From: Streptomyces sp. sk2.1
Lineage (GTDB): Bacteria > Actinomycetota > Actinomycetes > Streptomycetales > Streptomycetaceae
Assembly (NCBI RefSeq): GCF_008120935.1
Contig: NZ_RDBO01000020.1
Coordinates: forward strand, 1,445,526 to 1,508,632
Direction of reading: 5' to 3'
DNA: 63,107 bases
The notes beneath the pieces are model-generated. The model had not been told where the DNA came from, did no database searches, and saw only the letters and a program-made list of their open reading frames with translations. Shown in pieces: positions 55,002 through 63,107 of this stretch. The position numbers were made by a program, and so were the translations under genes. Each line of letters opens with the position of its first letter. Position 1 is the first letter of the stretch.

Positions 55002-56156
55002 TTGAGTACCTCCACATCGCTGCGCACGACGCTGATCGGTGTCACCCTGGCCGCGACCGCGCTGGTCCCGCTCCAGGGCACCGCGCTGGCCGCGCAGCCC
55101 GGAGCGAACACGGCGGCCCCCTCCGCCGCCTCCACCTCCTCGGTCGCCGGCATCGAGGACGCCACCGCGCTCGCGCTCGCCCGTTCCCTCGCCGACCCGG
55201 CCTGGAGCAGAGAGGTCCGCAGAGCCGCCCTGGCCGCGGACTCGGTCGGTCTCGGGGAGCTGACCGGCGGTGCCACCGCCGCGGCCGGCCAAGGGCTCGC
55301 CGCCCGGATCGCCGGGGCCGACCGGGGCGTCGCCGCGGCCAAGGGCCTGGGCGACGGCGCGGGTCCGCTGCTGCGGCTCGGCCTGGCGGACGCGTCGATG
55401 AGGAACCGGCTCGCCTCGGGATCGGCCCCGCTGGTGGCCGCCGCCCCGTCCGACGACGACGCCTCGACGTTCACCGCGTACGACAGCCGGGGCGTGGCCC
55501 ACGAACTGTCCTCGGACAGGGCCCCCGGCCGGCCCGTCTACCTCGTCGACGTCGACGGCTCGAAGGCCGTCGCCGAAGGGTTGAAGGTCATCGACAGGGC
55601 CCTGGAGTCCAAGGGGCTGAACACCCCCGCACCGGCCGCCGGGCCCGGCACCCTGGCCGCCGCGTCGGGCATCGACACCACCCGGATCGACTCGGTGCGG
55701 ATCACCGACGTCAAGGAGCCCGGCATCAAGGGCGACGCCGAGATCTTCACCCTGGTCACGGGCTTCGGCAAGGACGGCAAGCCCCGCGTCGACACCGTCG
55801 AGATGCCCTACCTGAACAAGGCGGACACGACCTACTACCCGAGCCAGGTCCTGGTCAACTGGTCCAACTACAAATACAACATGGCCGACGCGGTCATGAT
55901 GGAGGACGACGGGGACACCAACTACCAGGCCCTGGCCAAGGCCATCGTCACGGTCCTGCTCACCATCACCGACCAGGGCGCGTACATCCCGCTGGCCGAC
56001 GCGCTGCTCGACGCCGTCCCCACCAGCTGGTGGACCGACGACCCGGACTACGTCGACTCCTGGTACACCCTCGCCAAGACCAGCAGCGGCAAGCGCAACG
56101 GTGCCGCGGGCAACGGCTGGATGAGCGTCTCGCCGTACCACGTGTCGGAACTCTGA
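55002..56156 (+). CDS. Secreted DUF3103-like protein
   Basis: The TTG start at 55002 is supported by AGGAGAGATC directly upstream. The 384-residue product has a signal peptide (TSLRTTLIGVTLAATALVPLQGTALAAQ). After an Ala-rich helical region (about 45-150) comes a beta-rich domain with YDSRGVAHELSSDRAPGRPVYLVDVDG and IKGDAEIFTLVTGFGKDGKPRV. It ends with MPYLNKADTTYYPSQVLVNWSNYKYNMADAVMMEDDGDTNYQALAKAI, resembling DUF3103. Extracellular; function unknown. A strong terminator follows it. Confidence 0.78.
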   Translation: MSTSTSLRTTLIGVTLAATALVPLQGTALAAQPGANTAAPSAASTSSVAGIEDATALALARSLADPAWSREVRRAALAADSVGLGELTGGATAAAGQGLAARIAGADRGVAAAKGLGDGAGPLLRLGLADASMRNRLASGSAPLVAAAPSDDDASTFTAYDSRGVAHELSSDRAPGRPVYLVDVDGSKAVAEGLKVIDRALESKGLNTPAPAAGPGTLAAASGIDTTRIDSVRITDVKEPGIKGDAEIFTLVTGFGKDGKPRVDTVEMPYLNKADTTYYPSQVLVNWSNYKYNMADAVMMEDDGDTNYQALAKAIVTVLLTITDQGAYIPLADALLDAVPTSWWTDDPDYVDSWYTLAKTSSGKRNGAAGNGWMSVSPYHVSEL

Positions 56157-56177
56157 CCGGCCGAGACCTGACGTACC

Positions 56178-56212
56178 GGAGCATGCGCGGCGCGCGGTGG
56201 CGCGCATGCTCC
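56178..56212 (+). terminator. Terminator after the DUF3103-like gene
   Basis: Perfect 12-bp stem GGAGCATGCGCG / CGCGCATGCTCC with an 11-base loop, 22 bases after the stop codon. Confidence 0.72.
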
Positions 56213-56372
56213 CCGGGACGGCGTCCCCGGAGGCGTCATGCCGGGCACCTGACATTCGTCATACGGACCTCGGTACACGCGGCTCTGCCGGGCAACGGGC
56301 CCCGGCGGCCAGTCTGTACACATCGAGAGCGGGGCCGCGAAAGGCCCCCGCCACACGGGAGAGGAACCCGTC

Positions 56373-57146
56373 ATGACCAGCCCGGCCGCCACCGTCACCG
56401 CCCCCGTCGCAGTCGTTCCGGTCGCCGCCGCCACCGCATCCGCCGCGCCCGCCGCGGACGCCCAGGCCGCCGCCGGCCGGTTCACGCCGCGCCGGGCGGT
56501 GCTGGACAGCGTGCTGCCGCTGCTGGTGGACGTGGCGGTGCCGCTCGCCTCGTACTACGCGCTGAAGGCGGCGGGCACGGGGACGTTCGCCGCGCTGGCC
56601 TGGAGCAGCGTGCTGCCGGCCGTGCGCACCGCGTGGAGCGTGGTGCGCGGGCAGCGGCTCAACGGGCTGGCGGCGCTGATCGTGACGGTCAACGCGGTGG
56701 GCCTGCTGACGAGTCTGGTGGTGGGCGACCCGCGGCTGATGCTCGCCAAGGACAGCGGGGTGAGCAGCATCATCGGGATCGTCGTCCTGGTGACCGCGCT
56801 GAAGGGGCAGCCGATGATGACCGCGGGCGTGCGGCCCTGGCTGGTGGGGGGCGACGCGGCCAAGGCCGACGCCTGGCAGCGGCTGTCGGCCGGGTCGGCG
56901 GCGTTCCGGCGGGCGGAGACCCGGTTCTCGATGGTGTGGGGCGCGGCGCTGCTGGGCGAGTGCGTGGTGCGGACGGTGGGTGCGTACACGGTGCCGGTCG
57001 AGACGATGGTGTGGCTCGGCACGGTGATCATGGTGGCGACGATGGTGTCCGCGTTCCTGGTCTCGGGGCGGGTGGGCGCCGTCCCGATGCAGCGGATGAT
57101 CGCCGAGGCCGTGTGCGCGGAGAAGGCGGAGACCGCCGCCCGGTGA
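56373..57146 (+). CDS. VC0807-like integral membrane protein (257 aa)
   Basis: The ATG has GAGAGGAAC upstream. After an Ala/Val-rich N-terminus the product has about six hydrophobic segments (about 53-70, 72-88, 105-121, 132-146, 190-205, 213-232). VLDSVLPLLVDVAVPLASYYALKAAG and RFSMVWGAALLGECVVRTVGAYTVPVETMVWLG match the VC0807 family of membrane proteins, whose function is unknown. It is monocistronic, flanked by terminators on both sides. Confidence 0.8.
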   Translation: MTSPAATVTAPVAVVPVAAATASAAPAADAQAAAGRFTPRRAVLDSVLPLLVDVAVPLASYYALKAAGTGTFAALAWSSVLPAVRTAWSVVRGQRLNGLAALIVTVNAVGLLTSLVVGDPRLMLAKDSGVSSIIGIVVLVTALKGQPMMTAGVRPWLVGGDAAKADAWQRLSAGSAAFRRAETRFSMVWGAALLGECVVRTVGAYTVPVETMVWLGTVIMVATMVSAFLVSGRVGAVPMQRMIAEAVCAEKAETAAR

Positions 57147-57195
57147 CCCGGTGACCCGATGACGGGCCACCGGCCGGAGGGGGGCCGGAGGCCGA

Positions 57196-57237
57196 GGGCC
57201 GGGGAGGAGCCGTTCGCGGCTCCTCCCCGGCCCTTTT
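57196..57237 (+). terminator. Terminator after the VC0807-like gene
   Basis: Perfect 16-bp stem GGGCCGGGGAGGAGCC / GGCTCCTCCCCGGCCC, loop GTTCGC, then TTTT. Confidence 0.88.
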
Positions 57238-57250
57238 CCGCCGGACGGCC

Positions 57251-57294
57251 ATTACCTCTCCGGTAATTGAGGCGTTCGCGGGCCGGTCATTACC
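57251..57294. promoter_or_regulatory. ATTACC operator-like sites
   Basis: ATTACC-TCTCC-GGTAAT (57251-57267) is a dyad with a 5-base spacer; a third ATTACC half-site lies at 57289-57294. They sit 70-115 bases upstream of the 140-residue membrane protein start, where a repressor such as a TetR- or MarR-type would bind. No candidate regulator gene is adjacent. Confidence 0.5.
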
Positions 57295-57365
57295 TTCCCC
57301 GCAGGGGCCTGCGCCCCTCCGGTCCCGCACCCGGACCGGCGCCACAGCAACGAAAGGAAGACCTC

Positions 57366-57788
57366 ATGATGTCGTTCCGGAACGCGGGTACGGTCACTGC
57401 GACGGGCACCGACCGCTCCGACGGCCTTCTCCGGTTCGCCCTCCTGGCGGACGCCGTCCTCACCGGTGCGAACGGCCTCGGATACCTCGGGCTCGCCACG
57501 GTCCTGGACTCGTTCCTCGGCGTGCGCCTCTCGGTGCAGTACCCGGTGGGCGTGTTCCTCGTCGGGTACGCGCTGTGGGTACTGGCCGTCTCCCGACAGG
57601 AGAACATCGGCCGCGGCCCGGTCGTCGCCATCATCGCCCTGAACACGGCCTGGGCCGTGGCGAGCGTCGTGACGGTCGCCGTGGACGCGCTGACCGCGAC
57701 GGGCGTCGGCAACGGATGGATCGTGCTCCAGGGCCTGACGGTGGCGGCCATGGGCGCGCTCCAGTACCTGGGTCTGCGACGCGTGTGA
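57366..57788 (+). CDS. Small four-span membrane protein (140 aa)
   Basis: Two consecutive ATGs at 57366 and 57369 follow GGAAG. The product has four hydrophobic segments (about 22-42, 60-78, 86-106, 115-132): LLRFALLADAVLTGANGLGYLGLATVL, YPVGVFLVGYALWVLAVS, VVAIIALNTAWAVASVVTVAV, IVLQGLTVAAMGALQYLGL. Similar short proteins with a VLTGANGLGYL motif are common in Actinobacteria; function unknown. Upstream ATTACC sites suggest control by a repressor. Confidence 0.78.
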   Translation: MMSFRNAGTVTATGTDRSDGLLRFALLADAVLTGANGLGYLGLATVLDSFLGVRLSVQYPVGVFLVGYALWVLAVSRQENIGRGPVVAIIALNTAWAVASVVTVAVDALTATGVGNGWIVLQGLTVAAMGALQYLGLRRV

Positions 57789-57798
57789 GGGCACGCGG

Positions 57799-57839
57799 GA
57801 CGGCCCGCGCGGACGGGGGAGGTGTCCGTGCGGGCCGTC
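57799..57839. terminator. Bidirectional terminator between convergent genes
   Basis: Outer stem GACGGCCCGC / GCGGGCCGTC (10 bp) extended by an inner CGGAC/GTCCG pairing. It lies between the plus-strand stop at 57788 and the minus-strand mmsA stop at 57859. Confidence 0.75.
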
Positions 57840-57858
57840 GGAAGGGGGGCGAAATGGA

Positions 57859-59358
<1,500 letters not shown>

Positions 59359-59383
59359 GACAGAAACTCCTTCGGTGGCGTCT

Positions 59384-61264
59384 TCAGAGGTGGTGGCGAC
59401 GGTCGGCGACGTGGCGGTCGTACTCTTCCCGGGCTCTCACGGCCGGCGGCCGGGTGGCCGTCTCGGCAACGGGAACATCCCACCACGCCTGCGCCGGAGG
59501 GGGGCCCGACACTGTGTCTGCCGTTTCGGTCTCGACGTAGACACAAGTGGGACGGTCCGCCGCGCGCGCCTCGCGGAGGGCCTCGCGCAGGTCGCGCACG
59601 CTCCTGGCGCGCAGCACCCGCATCCCGAGCGAGCCCGCGTTGGCCGCGAGATCGACGGGCAGCGGAGGGCCGGTGAACGTGCCGTCCGCGGCGCGGTGGC
59701 GGTAGGCCGTGCCGAGGCGCTCGGCGCCGACCGCCTCGGAGAGCCCGCCGATGGACGCGTAGCCGTGGTTCTGCAGGACGACCAGCTTCACCGGGAGTTC
59801 CTGCTGCACGGCGGTGACGATCTCGGTGGGGTTCATCAGGTACGTGCCGTCGCCGACCAGGGCCCAGACCGGGCGGTCGGGGGCGGCCAGCTGGACCCCG
59901 ATCGCGGCCGGGATCTCGTAGCCCATGCAGGAGTAGCCGTACTCCACGTGGTACTGCCGGGGGGAGCGGGCCCGCCAGAGCTTGTGCAGGTCGCCGGGGA
60001 GCGAACCGGCCGCGTTGATCAGGATGTCGTCCTCGGTGACGAGGCCGTCGAGGAGGCCGAGAACCTGGGCCTGGGTGGGGCGGGCGTGCGGGTCGGGGGC
60101 GGTGAACGCGGCGGTGACGCGCCGCTCCCAGCGCTCCTTGGCGTCGGTGTACTCGGTCTCGTAGGCCGGGTCGACGCGGTGGTTGCGTTCGGCGAGCGCG
60201 GCGGTGAGGGCTTCGAGGGCGCTGCGGGCGTCGGCGACGAGCGGGAGGGCGCCGAGCTTGTGGGCGTCGAAGCCGGTGATGTTGAGGTTGAGGAAGCGGA
60301 CCCCGGGGTTCGCGAAGAGGGTGGCGGAGGCGGTGGTGAAGTCGGAGTAGCGGGTGCCGATGCCGATGACCAGGTCGGCGGTGCGGGCCAGCTCGTCGGC
60401 GGTCGCGGTGCCGGTGTGGCCGATGCCGCCGACGTCGGCGGGGTGGTCGTGCCGCAGGGAGCCCTTGCCGGCCTGGGTGGAGGCGACCGGGATGCGGGTG
60501 TCGGCTGCGAACGCGGCGAGGGTGCTCTCGGCCGCGCTGTGGTGGACGCCGCCGCCCGCCACGATCAGCGGTCTGCGGGCGCCGAGCACCGCCCGCACGG
60601 CCCGGTCCAACTCCTGCGGGTCGGGGGCGGGGCGGCGTACGTGCCAGACGCGTTCGGCGAAGAACTCCTCCGGCCAGTCGTACGCCTGGACCTGCACGTC
60701 CTGCGGCAGCGCGAGGGTGACGGCACCGGTCTGCGCCGGGTCGGTCAGTGTCCGTACGGCCTGGAGGGCGGCCGGGACCAGGGCCTCGGGGCGGGTGATC
60801 CGGTCGAAGTAGCGGGAGACGGGGCGCAGGCAGTCGTTGACCGACACGTCGCCCGCGTACGGGACCTCGATCTGCTGGAGCACCGGGTCGGCGGGCCGGG
60901 TCGCGAAGGTGTCCCCGGGCAGGAGGAGGACGGGGAGGTGGTTGACGGTGGCGAGGGCGGCGCCGGTGACGAGGTTGGTGGCGCCGGGGCCGATGGAGGT
61001 GGTGACGGCGTGCGCGGAGAGCCGCCCGCACTGGCGGGCGTAGCCGACGGCGGCGTGCACCATGGCCTGTTCGTTGCGGCCCTGGAGGTAGGGCATGGCC
61101 CGGCCCGACTCGACGAGCGCCTGGCCGACGCCGGCGACGTTGCCATGGCCGAAGATGCCCCAGGTGGCACCGATCAGCCGCTGCCGCCGGCCGTCGCGTT
61201 CGGTGTACTGGCGGGCCAGGAAGGCCACCAGGGCCTGGGCGGTGGTGAGGCGGCGGGTGCTCAT
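59384..61264 (-). CDS. iolD: IolD: 3D-trihydroxycyclohexane-1,2-dione hydrolase
   Basis: The 626-residue ThDP enzyme opens the ring of the second inositol intermediate. Features: GRNEQAMVHAAVGYARQ with the catalytic Glu near residue 64; AHAVTTSIGPGATNLVTGAALA; the ThDP/metal motif GDGTYLMNPTEIVTAVQQELPVKLVVLQNHGYAS in the C-terminal domain. The region LPVLLLPGDTFATRPADPVLQQIEVP is characteristic of IolD. The ATG overlaps the iolB stop (ATGA). Confidence 0.95.
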   Translation of the reverse strand: MSTRRLTTAQALVAFLARQYTERDGRRQRLIGATWGIFGHGNVAGVGQALVESGRAMPYLQGRNEQAMVHAAVGYARQCGRLSAHAVTTSIGPGATNLVTGAALATVNHLPVLLLPGDTFATRPADPVLQQIEVPYAGDVSVNDCLRPVSRYFDRITRPEALVPAALQAVRTLTDPAQTGAVTLALPQDVQVQAYDWPEEFFAERVWHVRRPAPDPQELDRAVRAVLGARRPLIVAGGGVHHSAAESTLAAFAADTRIPVASTQAGKGSLRHDHPADVGGIGHTGTATADELARTADLVIGIGTRYSDFTTASATLFANPGVRFLNLNITGFDAHKLGALPLVADARSALEALTAALAERNHRVDPAYETEYTDAKERWERRVTAAFTAPDPHARPTQAQVLGLLDGLVTEDDILINAAGSLPGDLHKLWRARSPRQYHVEYGYSCMGYEIPAAIGVQLAAPDRPVWALVGDGTYLMNPTEIVTAVQQELPVKLVVLQNHGYASIGGLSEAVGAERLGTAYRHRAADGTFTGPPLPVDLAANAGSLGMRVLRARSVRDLREALREARAADRPTCVYVETETADTVSGPPPAQAWWDVPVAETATRPPAVRAREEYDRHVADRRHHL

Positions 61265-62145
61265 GGGCGTTCCTCCGTCCCGTGGAGGGGAAGTCTGGGG
61301 TCCACCGGCTGCGACGGCCAGGTGTCGCGGATCCAGCCGTGCTCCGGGTGGTCGCTGATCAGCCATTCCCGCTGCTCCCCCGGGCCCGCCATCACGTTGA
61401 GGTAGTAGAGGGTGCGGCCCGGGGAGGCGATGGACGGGCCGTGCCAGCCGTCGGGGATCAGGACGGTGTCGCCGCTGCGCACCTCGGCGAGGACGTCCGT
61501 GCCGCCGGTCCGCGACGGCGACACCCGGTGGTAGCCGAGGCCGTCGTGCTCCACCTCGAAGTAGTAGATCTCCTCCAGGACGGATTCGACGCCGGGGATG
61601 TGCTCGTCGTGCTTGTGCGGCGGGTAGGAGGACCAGTTGCCGCCGGGGGTGAGGACCTCGACGGCGATCAGCCGGTCGCACTCGAAGGTGTCGGCGGCGG
61701 CGAAGTTGTTGACCTGGCGCGAGCAGGTCCCCGAGCCGCGCAGTTCGACCGGTACCTCCGGCGCGGGGCCGTAGCGAGCGGGGAGTCGTCGCTCGCACTT
61801 CGCTCCTGCCAGGGCGAAGCGGCCTCCTGCGCCGGAGGCGATCTGTGCATGGGCGTCGCGCGGTACATAGGCGAAGTCGGTCACGCCGCTGAACACGCTT
61901 TCCCGGCCCAGCAGTTCAAAGATCTCACCTGAGGTGTGCACCGTACAGCCACCGGTCAACGGAAGGACGATCCACTCGCACTCCCCGGTGACGAGCGTGT
62001 GAACTCCGCCGGGTCCGAGTTCCAGGACGCGCAGGCCCGACCGGTCCCATCCGGCTTGCTCGGGGCCGATGTCGAGGGCGTAGGGGCCGTGCGCCGTGGT
62101 TCCGGCGCGGAGGTGGTGATGGTGCTGTTCGTCGTCCGTCGTCAT
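61261..62145 (-). CDS. iolB: IolB: 5-deoxy-glucuronate isomerase
   Basis: The 294-residue product is a bicupin. Motifs are TVHTSGEIFELLGRESVFSGVTDFAYVPRD in the N-terminal cupin, and GNWSSYPPHKHDEHIPGVESVLEEIYYFEVEHDGLGYHRVSPSRTG. The latter carries the metal-binding HKHDE cluster and a later His in DGWHGPSIASPG. It isomerises the keto-deoxy product of IolD. Its ATG at 62145 follows the aldolase-like gene by 9 bases. Confidence 0.94.
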   Translation of the reverse strand: MTTDDEQHHHHLRAGTTAHGPYALDIGPEQAGWDRSGLRVLELGPGGVHTLVTGECEWIVLPLTGGCTVHTSGEIFELLGRESVFSGVTDFAYVPRDAHAQIASGAGGRFALAGAKCERRLPARYGPAPEVPVELRGSGTCSRQVNNFAAADTFECDRLIAVEVLTPGGNWSSYPPHKHDEHIPGVESVLEEIYYFEVEHDGLGYHRVSPSRTGGTDVLAEVRSGDTVLIPDGWHGPSIASPGRTLYYLNVMAGPGEQREWLISDHPEHGWIRDTWPSQPVDPRLPLHGTEERP

Positions 62146-62154
62146 GGCCGTTCC

Positions 62155-63087
62155 CTACCCGTTCTCCGGTCCGTTTCCGTTCCTTCCGGATCCGGTCGGC
62201 TCCAGCAGCGAGACGGCCGTGTCCACGGCCGCGGCCACGTCCCCGCCGGCCGGGTAGAGCAGCGAACGCCCCACCACCAGTCCCTGGACGGTGGGCAGTC
62301 GCAGTGCCGTGCGCCATTTCTCGAACGCGCCGTCCAGGTCGTCGCCGACCTCCCCGCCCAGCAGGACGGCGGGCAGCGTCGACGCCTCCATCACCCGGGC
62401 CATGGCGTGGGGGTCGTCGGTGACGGGGACCTTGAGCCAGGTGTACGCGGAGGTCCCGGCCAGCCCCGACGCGATGGCGATCGAGGTGGTGACCGCCTCC
62501 GCGCCGAGGTCGTTGTGGACGCGGCCCTCGCTGCGGCGGCAGAGGAACGGTTCGACGAAGACCGGCAGCCGGTGCGCGGCCATGGCGTCGATGGCGCGGG
62601 CGGTGGCGTGCATGGTGTCGAGCGAGCCGGGGTCGTCGTAGTCGATCCGGAGCAGCAGTTTGCCGCCGTCGAAGCGGAGCCGGGCGAGGTCCCGGGGGCG
62701 GTGGCCGGTGAACCGGTCGTCGAGTTCGAAGGCGGCGCCCGCGAGGCCGCCGCGGTTCATCGAGCCGATGACGACCTTGTCCTCCAGCGCCCCGAGGAGC
62801 AGCAGGTCGTCGAGGATGTCGGCGGTGGCGAGCACGCCGTCGACGCCGGGGCGGGAGAGGGCGAGGCGGAGCCGTTCCAGGAGCTCGAAGCGGTTGGCCA
62901 TGGCCAGTTCGCGGTCGCCGACGGCCAGGGAGCCGCGGGCCGGGTGGTCCGCCGCGATGATCATCAGCCGTCCGCGGTCGCCGACGAGGGGGCGTCTGCG
63001 GCGGCGCGCCGCGGCTTCGGCGACGGCCTCGGGGTGGTGCACGCGCAGCCGGACGAGGTCGCTGACCGAGGAGGCCGGGGGTGTCAT
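62155..63087 (-). CDS. Cgl0158-family aldolase-like barrel protein of the inositol operon
   Basis: The 310-residue TIM-barrel protein has LMIIAADHPARGSLAVGD at the N-terminus, then KVVIGSMNRGGLAGAAFELDDRFTGH, LLRIDYDDPGS, LPVFVEPF and a late Lys in TSAYTWLKVPVTDD. This matches actinobacterial inositol-cluster barrel proteins (Cgl0158 family) thought to replace the IolJ aldolase for 2-deoxy-5-keto-gluconate 6-phosphate. The Lys could form the Schiff base. Assignment of the reaction is by pathway context. The start overlaps a preceding stop (ATGA). Confidence 0.85.
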   Translation of the reverse strand: MTPPASSVSDLVRLRVHHPEAVAEAAARRRRRPLVGDRGRLMIIAADHPARGSLAVGDRELAMANRFELLERLRLALSRPGVDGVLATADILDDLLLLGALEDKVVIGSMNRGGLAGAAFELDDRFTGHRPRDLARLRFDGGKLLLRIDYDDPGSLDTMHATARAIDAMAAHRLPVFVEPFLCRRSEGRVHNDLGAEAVTTSIAIASGLAGTSAYTWLKVPVTDDPHAMARVMEASTLPAVLLGGEVGDDLDGAFEKWRTALRLPTVQGLVVGRSLLYPAGGDVAAAVDTAVSLLEPTGSGRNGNGPENG

Positions 63088-63107
63088 GGGGCGGCTCCGG
63101 TGGGGCG
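63084..63107 (-). CDS. C-terminal tail of an upstream gene, cut by the window edge
   Basis: The last seven codons before TGA (RPTGAAP) end in an ATGA overlap with the aldolase start. The order of actinobacterial inositol operons makes iolC (a kinase) the likely identity, but nothing in seven codons can show it. Confidence 0.4.
   Translation of the reverse strand, partial: RPTGAAP

Overview
The window is high-GC actinobacterial DNA that reads as Streptomyces. The evidence is very GC-rich third codon positions, frequent GTG/TTG starts, many ATGA/GTGA/TGATG gene overlaps, lipoprotein and LuxR-type two-component families typical of the genus, and an actinobacterial myo-inositol cluster. It splits into a prophage (about 1 to 30391) and chromosome (30392 to 63107).

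Prophage: the left end lies outside the window; no integrase is visible. The right end is the 3' half of a tRNA gene, from the anticodon loop (apparent anticodon TCT, so tRNA-Arg) to the acceptor stem, followed by the tRNA terminator. This is what a tyrosine-integrase phage leaves after inserting into a tRNA gene. Head genes are split over three blocks. A minus-strand block runs from TerS and TerL through small genes (15802 to 12286). A plus-strand block holds a small membrane protein, portal, protease, a Cys-rich protein and a methyltransferase (7843 to 12188). A minus-strand block holds the capsid protein, connector/decoration genes and a glycosyltransferase (7684 to 1479). The tail and lysis module is one plus-strand run (16003 to 26706): two chaperone-like genes, tape measure, minor tail proteins, a GDPD-like appendage protein, amidase and two holin-like proteins. 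Between lysis genes and attachment site sits a cargo region: an HTH/TPR regulator, an HFCD-type flavoprotein and a divergent run of four overlapping small Cys-containing genes.

Chromosome, defence-like region (30619 to 41889): a DnaQ-exonuclease/BRCT/BRCT/TerD fusion, then a complete type I-E Cascade operon (cse1-cse2-cas7-cas5-cas6e) with no cas3, cas1, cas2 or CRISPR repeats in the window, and a divergent 1217-residue STAND-type NTPase with an N-terminal helix-turn-helix. A 59-residue membrane protein lies between cse1 and the STAND gene. This is the best candidate for an unusual system: a target-binding complex whose nuclease may have been replaced by a STAND effector or regulator.

Chromosome, remainder: a LuxR/HisKA_3 two-component pair, a secreted FG-GAP protein, a DUF1772 protein, a vWA lipoprotein, a peptide-ABC solute-binding lipoprotein, a DUF4291 protein, an ABC permease and a hydrolase-ABC ATPase fusion, a secreted DUF3103-like protein, two small membrane proteins, and a minus-strand inositol operon (aldolase, iolB, iolD, mmsA). 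Two structural oddities stand out. In the vWA gene a 43-bp segment between 7-bp inverted repeats is reversed, so the metal-binding motif is readable only on the wrong strand; flipping it restores the motif in frame. A perfect 125-bp inverted repeat flanks the ABC permease/ATPase segment, and one copy lies inside the fusion gene. Both could be real rearrangements or assembly artefacts.
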